Source: Xanthomonas sp. DAR 35659
GTDB taxonomy: Bacteria > Pseudomonadota > Gammaproteobacteria > Xanthomonadales > Xanthomonadaceae
DNA: 64,000 nucleotides
Assembly (NCBI RefSeq): GCF_041242975.1
Contig: NZ_CP162488.1
Coordinates: 2,532,001-2,596,000 of the forward strand
Direction: 5' to 3'
The notes under the pieces were generated by a model that was not told the origin of the DNA, did no database searches, and was given only the letters and a program-made list of their open reading frames with translations. Each line of letters begins with the position of its first letter. Within the stretch, counting starts at the first letter, position 1. A program made the translations under genes and the position numbers. Positions 1 to 7,673 of the stretch are shown piece after piece.

Positions 1-853
1 CCACCACCGCCGCCTGGCCCTGGTAGATGGCCGCGCTGTCCGGCGGATCGGCCGGCATCAGCGCGATGCGCGCCAGCTGCGACAGCGGGATCTGGGGCAT
101 GCCGTCGGCGCCGGACGCGGCGATCGGGAGGTCGCGCAGTGCGTCCAGGGTACGGATCTCGCCGCTGGGGGTGACGGTCATCGCCAGGCCGGAGGCGGCG
201 ATCTGGCCGCCGCTGGCGACCACGTTTTGCGCGCGCAACTGCTGCGCCACCGCGGCCGGGGTCAGGCCGGCCTCGCTCAACCGGGTCCGATCGAAGGCGA
301 CGTAGAGCCGATCCTCGCGCAGCCCGTGGAAGGTGACGCGCTCCACCCCGGGCACGGTGTACAGCTGCTCGCGCATCTGCCGCAGCGGCTGGCGCATTTC
401 GCTGGTGCTGAAGCCCGGTGCGGTGACCGCGATCGAGGCGATCGCGACGCGGCCGAAATCGTCGTCGACGAACGGCCCCTGCGTGCCGGGCGGCAATTCG
501 GCACCGGCCTCCGCGGCCTTGTTGCGCACGCGTTGCCACAGCGTCGGCAGGTCGTCGACGTCGTCGCGCGCGGTCAATTGCACGATGGCGCTGCCGGGGC
601 GCACCGTGGTGACGATCTTCTTGATGCCGGTGAGCTCGCGCAGGTGCTCCTCGAGCGGACGCGCGATGGTGTTCTCGACGCGTTCGCTGGGCATGCCGGG
701 AAACGCGACCTGCACCACCGCGTCGCGCACGGTGACGCTGGGCTCCTCCTGCGAGGGAAAGCCGAGGAAGGTGGCGACGCCGGCGACCAGCACCAGCGCG
801 GCGGCGAACAGGGTGAAGCGGCTCGAGGTCAGGGCGGCGCGGGTCAGGTTCAT
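1..853 (-). CDS. RND efflux pump, inner-membrane permease (N-terminal part, cut by window edge)
   Basis: The reverse-strand frame starts at the ATG at 851-853 and stays open to the left edge, giving about 284 residues of a protein that is normally about 1,000 or more. It begins with a hydrophobic first transmembrane helix, followed by a porter-domain stretch with the family phrases PSQEEPSVTVRDAVVQ, FPGMPSERVENTIARPLEE and GLREDRLYVAFDRTRLSEAG, which are typical of AcrB/HAE1-type pumps. These proteins use proton motive force to drive drugs or small toxic molecules out through a tripartite complex. The start overlaps the stop of the upstream membrane-fusion gene by four bases, so the two are translationally coupled. 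The partner outer-membrane factor is the first gene of the same operon. The substrate cannot be read from this fragment. Confidence 0.92.
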   Translation of the reverse strand, partial: MNLTRAALTSSRFTLFAAALVLVAGVATFLGFPSQEEPSVTVRDAVVQVAFPGMPSERVENTIARPLEEHLRELTGIKKIVTTVRPGSAIVQLTARDDVDDLPTLWQRVRNKAAEAGAELPPGTQGPFVDDDFGRVAIASIAVTAPGFSTSEMRQPLRQMREQLYTVPGVERVTFHGLREDRLYVAFDRTRLSEAGLTPAAVAQQLRAQNVVASGGQIAASGLAMTVTPSGEIRTLDALRDLPIAASGADGMPQIPLSQLARIALMPADPPDSAAIYQGQAAVV

Positions 854-1968
854 GGCGTGGCGGCGTCGGTCAGGTGCGTGGCGGGGAGGTAGGGGACGAC
901 ACGCTGTCCGTCGCTGAGGAAGGCTGCGCCGGCAGCAACGACGCGTTCGCCGGCGCGCAGGCCCTGGCGGACCTGCACGCGCTCGCCCATGGCATCGCCG
1001 GCGACGATCTGGCGGCGGCGCACGGTGGCGTTGCGGTCCTGGTAGACGAACACCATCGGCTTGCCATTGCCCATGCTCGGCACCATGGCGCTCAGCGGGA
1101 CGCTCAAGGGGCGGGTCGCATCGCGGGGCAGGGCCAGCAGCAGGTTCTCGCCGCTGCGCAGGCCGGCGTCGGCGTCGCTGTCGAACAGCGCCTGCACCGT
1201 GGCGCCGCCGTCCAGGCGCGCGGACACACTGCGCAGCCGCATCGGCAGCGCCTGTCCGGGCGCCGTGGCCCGGTATGCCGTTGCCGCCTGGCCGGGCTGC
1301 AGCGTCGCCGCCAGTGCCGCCGGTAGCGTGGCCACGAGCTGGAGGTGGTCCTGGCCTTCCAACTGCAGGACCGGCTGGCCGGCGGCGACCATGGCGTCGG
1401 CTTGTTGCAGGCGCGCGACCACACTGCCGTCGAATGGTGCGCGCAACTCGGCCTGGCGCAGGCCGCGGCGCGCCAAGGCCAGGTCCGCCTGCGCGCTGCG
1501 CAGGCGCGCCTGCGCAGCGGCGAACGTGGTCTTGGCCGCAGTCAGGGTCGCCGCCGACGCGGCGCCGTCCTCGAACAGCGCCTGTTGTTGGTCGAGCTGG
1601 GTCTGCTGTTGGTGCAGGTCGGCGGTGGCGCCGCGGACGGCGGCGTCGGCCTGCTCCACGCGCAAGCGGTTCGGCTCCGGATCCAGTCGCGCCAGCAGTT
1701 GCCCCTGACGCACGCGATCGCCGACATCCACCGCGATGGCGGCGATGCGGCCGCCGCCTTCGAAGCCGAGTTCGGCGCGCTGCGCCTGGCGCACCTGGGC
1801 GACGAAGCGATCGCCGTCGGCAGCGTCGGCGTGGCCGACGGTTTCGAGTTTGACCGCGCGCGGCGCGTCCGGCGTCGGCGCCGCCTCCTGGCCGCAGGCG
1901 GTCAACGCCAGGGTTGCCGGCGACGCGCAGAGGAAAACAAACAGGGCAAGGCTCGGTTTCATGGACAT
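850..1968 (-). CDS. RND efflux membrane-fusion protein (HlyD/AcrA family lipoprotein)
   Basis: This 372-residue protein starts with a lipoprotein-type signal (hydrophobic stretch, then LTAC with the cysteine at about residue 25). The body reads beta-strand, coiled coil, beta-strand: an N-terminal lipoyl half (about 60-90), a long Gln/Ala-rich helical hairpin (about 95-165) and a second lipoyl half with LRAPFDGSV (about 170). Such periplasmic adaptors link the RND pump to the outer-membrane channel. The gene lies 9 bp downstream of the MipA/OmpV gene and overlaps the pump gene by ATGA, so it sits in a four-gene operon. A second ATG two codons in (1962) is an alternative start; neither has a strong ribosome-binding site. 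Confidence 0.92.
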   Translation of the reverse strand: MSMKPSLALFVFLCASPATLALTACGQEAAPTPDAPRAVKLETVGHADAADGDRFVAQVRQAQRAELGFEGGGRIAAIAVDVGDRVRQGQLLARLDPEPNRLRVEQADAAVRGATADLHQQQTQLDQQQALFEDGAASAATLTAAKTTFAAAQARLRSAQADLALARRGLRQAELRAPFDGSVVARLQQADAMVAAGQPVLQLEGQDHLQLVATLPAALAATLQPGQAATAYRATAPGQALPMRLRSVSARLDGGATVQALFDSDADAGLRSGENLLLALPRDATRPLSVPLSAMVPSMGNGKPMVFVYQDRNATVRRRQIVAGDAMGERVQVRQGLRAGERVVAAGAAFLSDGQRVVPYLPATHLTDAATP

Positions 1969-1977
1969 TCCAGGCCG

Positions 1978-2781
1978 TCAAAAGGTGTAGGTCACGGCGC
2001 CGCTGGCGCTGGCGAAGGCGCGGCGCTGCACGATCGGGCTGCCGTCGGCCTGGTCGACGTAGCGCGTGCCGGCCACCGTCAGCGAGGTGCTCCAGTGTTT
2101 CGACAGCGCGTGGTCCCAGTTGGCGCCGACCGAGTAGGCGTACAGGCCGGAGCCGGCGTCGTAGGCGGCGAAGCGGCTGTGCGCGCTTTGCGCCTCGGTG
2201 ACGCCGAAATAGGCCTGGTTGTAGCGGCGGTCGCCCCAGTGCGCGTCCAGGTCCATGGTCAGCGTGTCCCGGTCGTTCTGCAGCAGGGTGAACTTGGCCC
2301 CGGCGCGATAGGCGTTGCGGCGCGCGCCGTCCTTCAGCGCGATTTCCGCTTCGGCGTCCAGCATCAGGTAGGGTGTGAGCTGCTGCGCGATCATGCTGCG
2401 GCTGGTGATGGAGCCGGGGACGTCACCCATGCCGGCCAGCGACCTGCCGCCCGGACGCCAGCGGCTGTCGCGGTCGAGCCGGCCCAGGTCGTAGCCGAAC
2501 GACTGGCTGACGTAGAAACCGCCATCGCTTTGGAACTGCACGCCGAGTCCGCGCACGCTGTCGAGGAACACGATGCCGCTTTGCGTGGCGAAGACCGGGG
2601 CGAACAGCGCGCGATCGTCGGCCGAACCGAAATAGCGCGGCGCTGCGACGGCGGCCACGCCGACGCTGAGCTCCGTCTGGTGGCCGAACAGGCGGAAGCC
2701 GGACGCGTTCGCGTCGGCGGCATGGGCCGCCAGCGGCGACGCGGCGCAGGCCAGGAGCGGGAGCAGTGCGATGGTTTTCAT
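1978..2781 (-). CDS. MipA/OmpV family outer-membrane protein
   Basis: The 267-residue protein begins MKTIALLPLLACAASPLAAHA, a clear Sec signal peptide, with mature sequence starting at about residue 22. The remainder alternates aromatic and polar residues as in an outer-membrane beta-barrel and ends in the aromatic YTF expected for BAM-dependent insertion. The phrases VAAPRYFGSADDR and YNQAYFGVTEAQS are characteristic of the MipA/OmpV family, whose members are reported as scaffold-like or porin-like proteins. I chose the ATG at 2781 because it puts the signal peptide at the N-terminus; the frame is open further upstream but there it runs through the NodT gene. Its place between the outer-membrane factor and the fusion protein of an RND operon suggests co-regulation with efflux. 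Its function is otherwise unknown. Confidence 0.85.
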   Translation of the reverse strand: MKTIALLPLLACAASPLAAHAADANASGFRLFGHQTELSVGVAAVAAPRYFGSADDRALFAPVFATQSGIVFLDSVRGLGVQFQSDGGFYVSQSFGYDLGRLDRDSRWRPGGRSLAGMGDVPGSITSRSMIAQQLTPYLMLDAEAEIALKDGARRNAYRAGAKFTLLQNDRDTLTMDLDAHWGDRRYNQAYFGVTEAQSAHSRFAAYDAGSGLYAYSVGANWDHALSKHWSTSLTVAGTRYVDQADGSPIVQRRAFASASGAVTYTF

Positions 2782-2807
2782 GGAGAGCCTATCGGAGTGG
2801 GGGTGGG

Positions 2808-4265
2808 TCAGGAGGCGCGCGGCAAGCGCACGCCGTAGAACGCGTGGAACAGGGCGATGCGGTTGAGCAGCAGGTCCTGGCGGGCCTGCAGGTGGTCCAG
2901 CGCGGCCTGTTCGGCGGCGATGCGCTCGCCCAGCAAGGCCGGGCGATCCTGCAGGCCTTGCGCCACGCGCCGGGCCATGCGCGCGATGCGCTGCGCTTCG
3001 CGCTCGCGATTGACGCGTTCGCGCTGTTCGCGTTGCTGCAGGACCGGCGCGGCATCGAGCGCATCGGCGACTTCGCGGAATGCGGCCGCGATGGCCTTCT
3101 CGTAGTCGGCGACGCCGGCCTGCGCGCGTAGCTGCGCGATGTCCAGGTTGGCGCGATTGCGGCCGTAGTCGAAGATCGGCATGGTCAGTTGCGGGATGAA
3201 GCTCCAACTGCGGCTACCGGCATCGAACAGGCCGCTGAGCGCGTCGCTGGCCGTGCCCAGCGAGGTGCTCAGGCGGATCGACGGGAAGAACGCGGCGCGC
3301 GCGGCGCCGATGTCGGCATTGCGTGCGCGCAGTTCGGCTTCGGCCTGCTCGATGTCCGGGCGCTGCAGCAACACCGCCGAGTCGAGGTCGCGTAGCGCCG
3401 TGGTGTCGTCCTGGGCCGGCAGCAGCGCCTCCAGATCGCCGGCGCCGGCCGGTGCGTCGTAGCCGGCGAGGGTCTGCAGCGCACGGCGCGCCGCGGCGTG
3501 TTCGCTTCCCGCCTGCAGGGCCCGGACCTGGGCCTGGTCGGCCTGATGGCGCTGCCGGTCCAGCGCATCGCGGGAGATCAGCCCGACCGCCTGCTGGCGC
3601 TCGGCGAACGCGAGCAGCGCGGCGCTGTCCTCGGCGATGGACTGCCAGCGCGCCTGCGCCTGCGCCGCAGCGCGTTCCACGGTATAGCTGCGCAGCACCT
3701 CGGCGATCAGCGCGCCGCGCGCGGCTTGCTGGCCGGCGCTGGACGCCAGATAGCGCTGCTGCGCGGCGGCCGACAGCGACGCCAGCTTGCCGAACAGGTC
3801 CAGTTCGAATCCGTCGATGCCGACCCCGGCCGTGACCAGCTTCTGGCCGTAGCGCTCCTGCTGCTGCGGCGCGTCGTAGCTCTGCCGCGTCTGCTGCGCC
3901 TGGATGCCTACCTGCGGCAGTTGCTGCGCACGCTCGATCCGGTACTGCGCGCGCGCCTGCTGCACCTGCAGGACGGCGCTGCGGAAGTCCGGATTGCGCG
4001 CCAGTGCCTGGAGCAGCAGCGGAGCGAGATCGTGATCGGGCGAGAACGCGCGCAGGAACTGTTGCTCCTGCTCCGACAGGACCGGCGCCGGAGTTGCCGC
4101 GTGCGTTGCCGGCGGCGCGGACGTCGCGCCCAGCGTCCGCGGGAGGGTCGCCTGCGGACGCTGGTAGACCGGCGCCAGCGAGCAGCCGCCGAGCAGCGTG
4201 GCCAGCGCGCCGAGGAGCAGGAGGCGAGGGCGGTGTGGCGGCGCGCCTGCGGACGATAGAATCAT
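2808..4265 (-). CDS. NodT-family efflux outer-membrane lipoprotein
   Basis: This is a TolC-like outer-membrane factor of 485 residues. The N-terminus carries a signal peptide with the lipobox LGGCSLAPVYQRP, and the start of the mature protein is typical of the NodT/OprM family. Two tandem outer-membrane-efflux repeats follow; the phrases VTAGVGIDGFELDLFGKL and TMPIFDYGRNRANLDIA sit in equivalent positions of the two halves. It forms the exit channel for the pump encoded at the end of the operon. The ATG at 4265 places the signal peptide at the N-terminus; in-frame codons up to 4340 would extend it into the divergent promoter region and are less likely. It is the first gene of the operon and is divergent from the two-component system. 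Confidence 0.92.
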   Translation of the reverse strand: MILSSAGAPPHRPRLLLLGALATLLGGCSLAPVYQRPQATLPRTLGATSAPPATHAATPAPVLSEQEQQFLRAFSPDHDLAPLLLQALARNPDFRSAVLQVQQARAQYRIERAQQLPQVGIQAQQTRQSYDAPQQQERYGQKLVTAGVGIDGFELDLFGKLASLSAAAQQRYLASSAGQQAARGALIAEVLRSYTVERAAAQAQARWQSIAEDSAALLAFAERQQAVGLISRDALDRQRHQADQAQVRALQAGSEHAAARRALQTLAGYDAPAGAGDLEALLPAQDDTTALRDLDSAVLLQRPDIEQAEAELRARNADIGAARAAFFPSIRLSTSLGTASDALSGLFDAGSRSWSFIPQLTMPIFDYGRNRANLDIAQLRAQAGVADYEKAIAAAFREVADALDAAPVLQQREQRERVNREREAQRIARMARRVAQGLQDRPALLGERIAAEQAALDHLQARQDLLLNRIALFHAFYGVRLPRAS

Positions 4266-4332
4266 GGTGGTCACTCGGGGAGCGAATCTCGAGTGATAGA
4301 GTCGGCCGGCAAGTTCAAGCTGGCTTCCAGGA

Positions 4333-4352
4333 TTCTTCAAGATTTCTTCAAG
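4333..4352. promoter_or_regulatory. Tandem direct repeat TTCTTCAAG, candidate response-regulator box
   Basis: The nonamer TTCTTCAAG occurs at 4333-4341 and again at 4344-4352, a period of 11 bp. It lies in the 110-bp gap between the divergent NodT gene and the response-regulator gene. OmpR-family regulators typically bind two direct half-sites one helical turn apart, so this is a good candidate operator for autoregulation and control of the efflux operon. The match is visual; no binding data are implied. Confidence 0.5.
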
Positions 4353-4375
4353 GCGCGCGACGGGGCGGTACAGGC

Positions 4376-5065
4376 ATGGGTTCCAAGAAGATTCTGGTCG
4401 TCGAGGACGACGCCGACAGCGCCAGCATCCTGGAGGCCTACCTGCGCCGCGACGGCTTCGAGGTCGCCATCGCCGGCGACGGCGAGCGCGCGATCCAACT
4501 GCATGCGCAGTGGAAGCCGGACCTGGTGCTGCTGGACGTGATGCTGCCCAGGTTGAGCGGCACCGACGTGCTGTCGGCGATCCGCCGCAGCGGCGACACG
4601 CCGGTGATCATGGTGACCGCGATGGGCGACGAGCCGGAAAAGCTCGGCGCGCTGCGGTATGGCGCCGACGATTACGTGGTCAAGCCGTACAGTCCGAAGG
4701 AAGTCGTGGCACGGGTCTACGCGGTGCTGCGGCGTGCCGGCCCGGCCAGGGCGCCCGAGGAGACCTTGCGCTACGAGCGGCTGACGGTGGACACCAGCGC
4801 GGTGCTGGCCACGGTGCAGGACGAGAACGGCAACCCGGTGCCGTTGGACCTCACCCCGACCGAGTTCAACATCCTGGCGACCCTGCTGAGAACGCCGTTC
4901 AAGGCCTACACACGCAGCGAACTGCTGGAGATCTGCCTGCCGGAGAGCGACGCGCTGGAACGCGTGGTCGATGCCCACGTGCACAACCTGCGCAAGAAGC
5001 TGGAAGCCGAGCGCATCACCGACGTACTGGTGACGGTACGCGCGATCGGCTATCGCTTCCGATGA
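4376..5065 (+). CDS. OmpR/BaeR-type DNA-binding response regulator
   Basis: This 229-residue protein begins MGSKKILVVEDDADS. The receiver domain (1-120) has the acidic pair at 11-12, the phospho-acceptor aspartate in LVLLDVMLP (about D54), the conserved threonine in MVTAMG and the lysine in VVKPYSP. The C-terminal half (about 130-229) is a winged helix ending VTVRAIGYRFR, a standard OmpR-family ending. It should be phosphorylated by the kinase whose gene overlaps its stop codon by ATGA, and it probably controls the divergent RND operon. The arrangement resembles the SmeSR-SmeABC locus of Stenotrophomonas and the BaeSR system, but I cannot assign orthology. An upstream in-frame extension was rejected because it would cross the divergent promoter. 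Confidence 0.93.
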   Translation: MGSKKILVVEDDADSASILEAYLRRDGFEVAIAGDGERAIQLHAQWKPDLVLLDVMLPRLSGTDVLSAIRRSGDTPVIMVTAMGDEPEKLGALRYGADDYVVKPYSPKEVVARVYAVLRRAGPARAPEETLRYERLTVDTSAVLATVQDENGNPVPLDLTPTEFNILATLLRTPFKAYTRSELLEICLPESDALERVVDAHVHNLRKKLEAERITDVLVTVRAIGYRFR

Positions 5066-6249
5066 AGTGGCCGTTCGCGCGGCGTACCGCGCACGCGCCG
5101 CTGTGGAAATGGGTCGGGCTGCGCATGAGCGCGCTGGCGGTGGCCACGGTGCTGGCGATCGTGTTCGGCATGTGGCTGCGCTTCGCGATCTGGGACCTGG
5201 TGACCCTGCACAAGCTGCCGCCGGCGGCGCGCGCGGAAATGATGGAGTTGCGCGAGGACCCGCACCTCAACGAGCGCCGCTTGTGGGAATTGTTCGAGCG
5301 CTACTACGACGTCGCCGACTTCCTGCCGGGCCTGGCCAGCCGCGACTGGTTGCTGCTGGCGGTGCTGGTGCTGGCGTCTATCCCGGTCATCGTGGTCTGC
5401 GGCCTGCTCGCGTCGAAACCCTTGTCGCGCCAGTTCTCGAACGTGGCCGAAGCTGCGCGGCGCATCCGCGACGGCGATTTCTCGGCGCGGGCCACGCTGA
5501 TTCCCAGCGCGCCGGACGAACTGGCCAGCTTCGCGATGGACTTCAACGGGATGACCGCGCAGTTGCAGCAGTACGAGCGCGAGGTGCGCGATTCCAGCGC
5601 GATGCTGGCGCATGAACTGCGCACCCCGCTGAACGCGGCGATGGGCCGGGTGCAGGGCATGCTGGACAGGGTGTTCCCGTGCAGCGACGCGCAGTTGCAG
5701 ATGGTCCATCGCCAGTTGGAGCAGATCAACCGCCTGGTCGGCGACCTGCATCTGTTGTCGATGGCCCGCGCCAACCAGTTGATGCTGGAGCCGCAGGCCT
5801 TTCCGATCGACGTGTTGATCCGCGAACGCCTGGCGTGGCTGGCGCAGCCATTGCAGGCGGCGCGGATGGAGGTGGAGTTGCGCGCGCCGGCCGCGCTGAC
5901 GATCCACGCCGACCGCGACCGCATCGGCCAGGTGCTGTCGGTGTTGATCGACAACGCGCTGCGCTACGCCGCGGCTGGCGGGCGCCTGCTGATCGAGGTG
6001 GCCAGCGGCACGGATGAGGTCTCGATCCGGGTCTGCGACCGCGGTCCGGGCGTGGCGCCGGACCTGCTGCCGCGCATGCGCGACCGCTTCTGGCGCGCCG
6101 AGGACTCGCGGGCGCGACATTCCGGCGGCAGCGGCCTGGGCCTGGCGATCGCCGCTGCGATCTGCCATGCGCACGGTGGCGCGCTGGAGTTCAGCAACCG
6201 CGAGGGCGGCGGCCTGTGCGCGCTGGTGCGGTTGCCGCGGGTGGCCTAG
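5062..6249 (+). CDS. Membrane sensor histidine kinase (HAMP, HisKA, HATPase)
   Basis: The 395-residue partner of the preceding response regulator overlaps it by ATGA. The N-terminus has a first transmembrane helix (about 20-42, ALAVATVLAIVFGMWL), a short periplasmic loop of about 50 residues and a second helix (about 93-118). A HAMP linker follows (RRIRDGDFSARATL), then the H-box SSAMLAHELRTPLN with the phospho-accepting histidine near residue 184. The ATP-binding domain shows the N-box DNALRYA, the G1 box DRGPGV and the G2 box GSGLGLAIA, so it looks catalytically intact. The small periplasmic domain suggests sensing of the envelope or a small ligand, which cannot be identified from sequence. 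Confidence 0.93.
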   Translation: MKWPFARRTAHAPLWKWVGLRMSALAVATVLAIVFGMWLRFAIWDLVTLHKLPPAARAEMMELREDPHLNERRLWELFERYYDVADFLPGLASRDWLLLAVLVLASIPVIVVCGLLASKPLSRQFSNVAEAARRIRDGDFSARATLIPSAPDELASFAMDFNGMTAQLQQYEREVRDSSAMLAHELRTPLNAAMGRVQGMLDRVFPCSDAQLQMVHRQLEQINRLVGDLHLLSMARANQLMLEPQAFPIDVLIRERLAWLAQPLQAARMEVELRAPAALTIHADRDRIGQVLSVLIDNALRYAAAGGRLLIEVASGTDEVSIRVCDRGPGVAPDLLPRMRDRFWRAEDSRARHSGGSGLGLAIAAAICHAHGGALEFSNREGGGLCALVRLPRVA

Positions 6250-6494
6250 GGAGGTTCCGGAGCACGGCATGGCCGCGTTGCCTGCCGATCGAACGGTGCG
6301 CGTGTTTGCCATCGTGATGCCGCTCGATTACCTCCGGCCGGCGCGGTGGAGGAGTTCGGCGGCGGCATCGCCATCGATCAGGCGGAGGTCGCGGGCAGGG
6401 AGGCCTGTCTTGCCGCCATCGCCGTCGACGTGGCGGTAGACTTGCGCCTGGCCGACAGGATCGGCTCAACCAGGATTTCCGTGAGGCAGACGCA

Positions 6495-6695
6495 TTGACT
6501 GGCAAACGCCAAACCGGCCCGACCGGTACCACCAAGTCCGAGTGGCAGGCGATCGAGCGTGCCGCGACGCAGGAACTGCAGCGCCGCACCGCCGAGGCGC
6601 ACGCGACGCTCCTTGTCCTGCTGCAGCGGCACGCGAAGGATTTCAGTCCGAAACAGATCGCGGTGCTTCGACGGCGATTGCGCAAGGGTCGCTGA
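6495..6695 (+). CDS. Possible small hypothetical protein
   Basis: This is a 66-residue frame beginning at TTG, with no good ribosome-binding site. The peptide is charged and helical (SEWQAIERAATQELQRRT, then FSPKQIAVLRRRLRKGR) with a basic C-terminus. I do not recognise a family. The composition looks more protein-like than the overlapping reverse frames, which is the only support. It could be a small cytoplasmic protein or chance coding potential. Confidence 0.25.
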   Translation: MTGKRQTGPTGTTKSEWQAIERAATQELQRRTAEAHATLLVLLQRHAKDFSPKQIAVLRRRLRKGR

Positions 6696-6978
6696 AGCGT
6701 TGAGCGCGGACGCCAGGAAGAGACGCTGCACCACCACCGCAGTGACTGGCATGCTTCAGCGGCGCTCGCACTGACAGGTTCGGGATGAGGCGTCTGGCGA
6801 GCACGCGGCGAGCAGGAGCCGCATGACCGGCGCCGCGAAGCAGTGCGTCGGTGTCGAGGGACAAAGCCCCGCGGCGATCATCACGGCAGCGTCTCAGCCA
6901 CGGATGCATGCGGATCGCTGCCTGGAATAGCCTTGCGCCGTGCAGAGGGTGTCCTTCGGATGCACGGCAGGCGCATAG

Positions 6979-7006
6979 AACAAGGCCCCGCAAGCGGGGC
7001 CTTGTT
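6979..7006. terminator. Perfect 12-bp hairpin with CAAG loop, probable terminator
   Basis: The arms AACAAGGCCCCG and CGGGGCCTTGTT pair perfectly around a four-base loop. It lies just past the stop of the small secreted-protein gene (minus strand), with a short T-containing run on that strand. This fits a rho-independent terminator; the lack of a long T tract leaves room for another structural role. Confidence 0.65.
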
Positions 7007-7053
7007 CGGATGCAAGCCGATCTTCTAAGACGTGGCCTTGCGCATTCCCGCGG

Positions 7054-7335
7054 TCAGCCCTGCGGGAGGTCGCACTTCATTTTTCCATCCACGTAGTAAG
7101 GCTTGGGCACGTCCGGGTTCTGGCTGGTTTTCTCGAACACCACCTCGAACGAGTCGGGTTGCGGCTTGCCCTTGCGCGAGGTGCAGGCCTCCTGCAACTT
7201 TTGCTTGACCGCGGCGATGCCGGCCTCGCGGTTGGCGCCATCGGCGCTGTTGGTCAGGTTGGCGACCTCGGCAAAGGCCGGTGAGGCGATGCCGAACAGG
7301 CATCCGGCGAACAAGAGTCCTTGCAGCTTCTTCAT
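7054..7335 (-). CDS. Small secreted/periplasmic protein, unknown function
   Basis: A 93-residue protein with a textbook signal peptide (MKKLQGLLFAGCLFGIASPAFA, written here as MKKLQGLLFAGC then LFGIASPAFA), cleaved after ALA-like FA at about residue 22. The mature part of about 70 residues is hydrophilic and has two cysteines (EACTSRKG and MKCDLPQG) that could form a disulphide. A strong ribosome-binding site AAAAGGAG lies 7 bases before the ATG, so start and expression are well supported. It stands alone, with a promoter region upstream and a hairpin terminator downstream. I do not recognise a named family. Confidence 0.75.
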   Translation of the reverse strand: MKKLQGLLFAGCLFGIASPAFAEVANLTNSADGANREAGIAAVKQKLQEACTSRKGKPQPDSFEVVFEKTSQNPDVPKPYYVDGKMKCDLPQG

Positions 7336-7673
7336 GGCGTCTCCTTTTCAATGTTCGTGGGCGTCGGTCAGCGTACTCCCCGCCTTACACGGCATCCGTG
7401 GCTGCGGCGGGCGCGATCCAGCGCGCCGCTAGGATAGGGGGAGGTGGTTAAGACTTCGTGCGGAAGGTGACGTTGGCGATCGAACTAGCGTCCTGCGCCG
7501 TGCGAGTGCCGGTGCTGCATGGCGGCCTGGCGGATCAACAACGGCATGGGGAATCGATCCAGAATTATTTCTGCGATTTTCTGCTTTCAATTGCTTGGCG
7601 ATGGCCGAAAGTGGCGCCGCCCGAGGACTGCCGCAGCCGTCCTCGGGCGCCGCATCGACGTGCGATCCCGCCG
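7336..7673. other. Intergenic region, no gene seen
   Basis: This 338-base stretch separates two minus-strand genes. It must contain the promoter of the small secreted-protein gene next to 7,336, and it contains the terminator hairpin of the upstream oxidoreductase operon at 7,620-7,647. No open frame here has a recognisable product. Around 7,560-7,600 it is locally AT-richer than its surroundings. Confidence 0.5.
7620..7647 (-). terminator. Hairpin downstream of the NmrA-like gene
   Basis: The arms CCCGAGGAC and GTCCTCGGG pair perfectly around a 10-base loop, 26 bases past the stop of the minus-strand oxidoreductase operon. There is no strong T tract, so termination is inferred from position and stem strength. 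Confidence 0.5.

Larger units (their letters stand above)
6250..7053. other. Gene-poor interval between kinase and small secreted protein
   Basis: About 800 bases without a convincing conserved gene. It contains one short open frame listed separately (6,495-6,695) and a strong hairpin (6,979-7,006). All six frames are partly open because of the high GC, but none shows a recognisable domain. The stretch at 6,340-6,497 reads on the plus strand as an alanine/valine-rich peptide ending at TGA and could be the tail of a decayed gene, which I cannot confirm. Confidence 0.5.

Noticed and set aside
227..917. Plus-strand frames over the RND pump gene
   Set aside because: The minus strand encodes a recognisable RND N-terminus coupled to its adaptor.
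5050..6312. 420-codon reverse frame opposite the histidine kinase
   Set aside because: Shadow frame; the plus strand carries H, N and G boxes of a kinase coupled to its regulator.
6378..6752. 124-codon reverse frame after the histidine kinase
   Set aside because: No ribosome-binding site, no recognisable motif, composition like other shadows.
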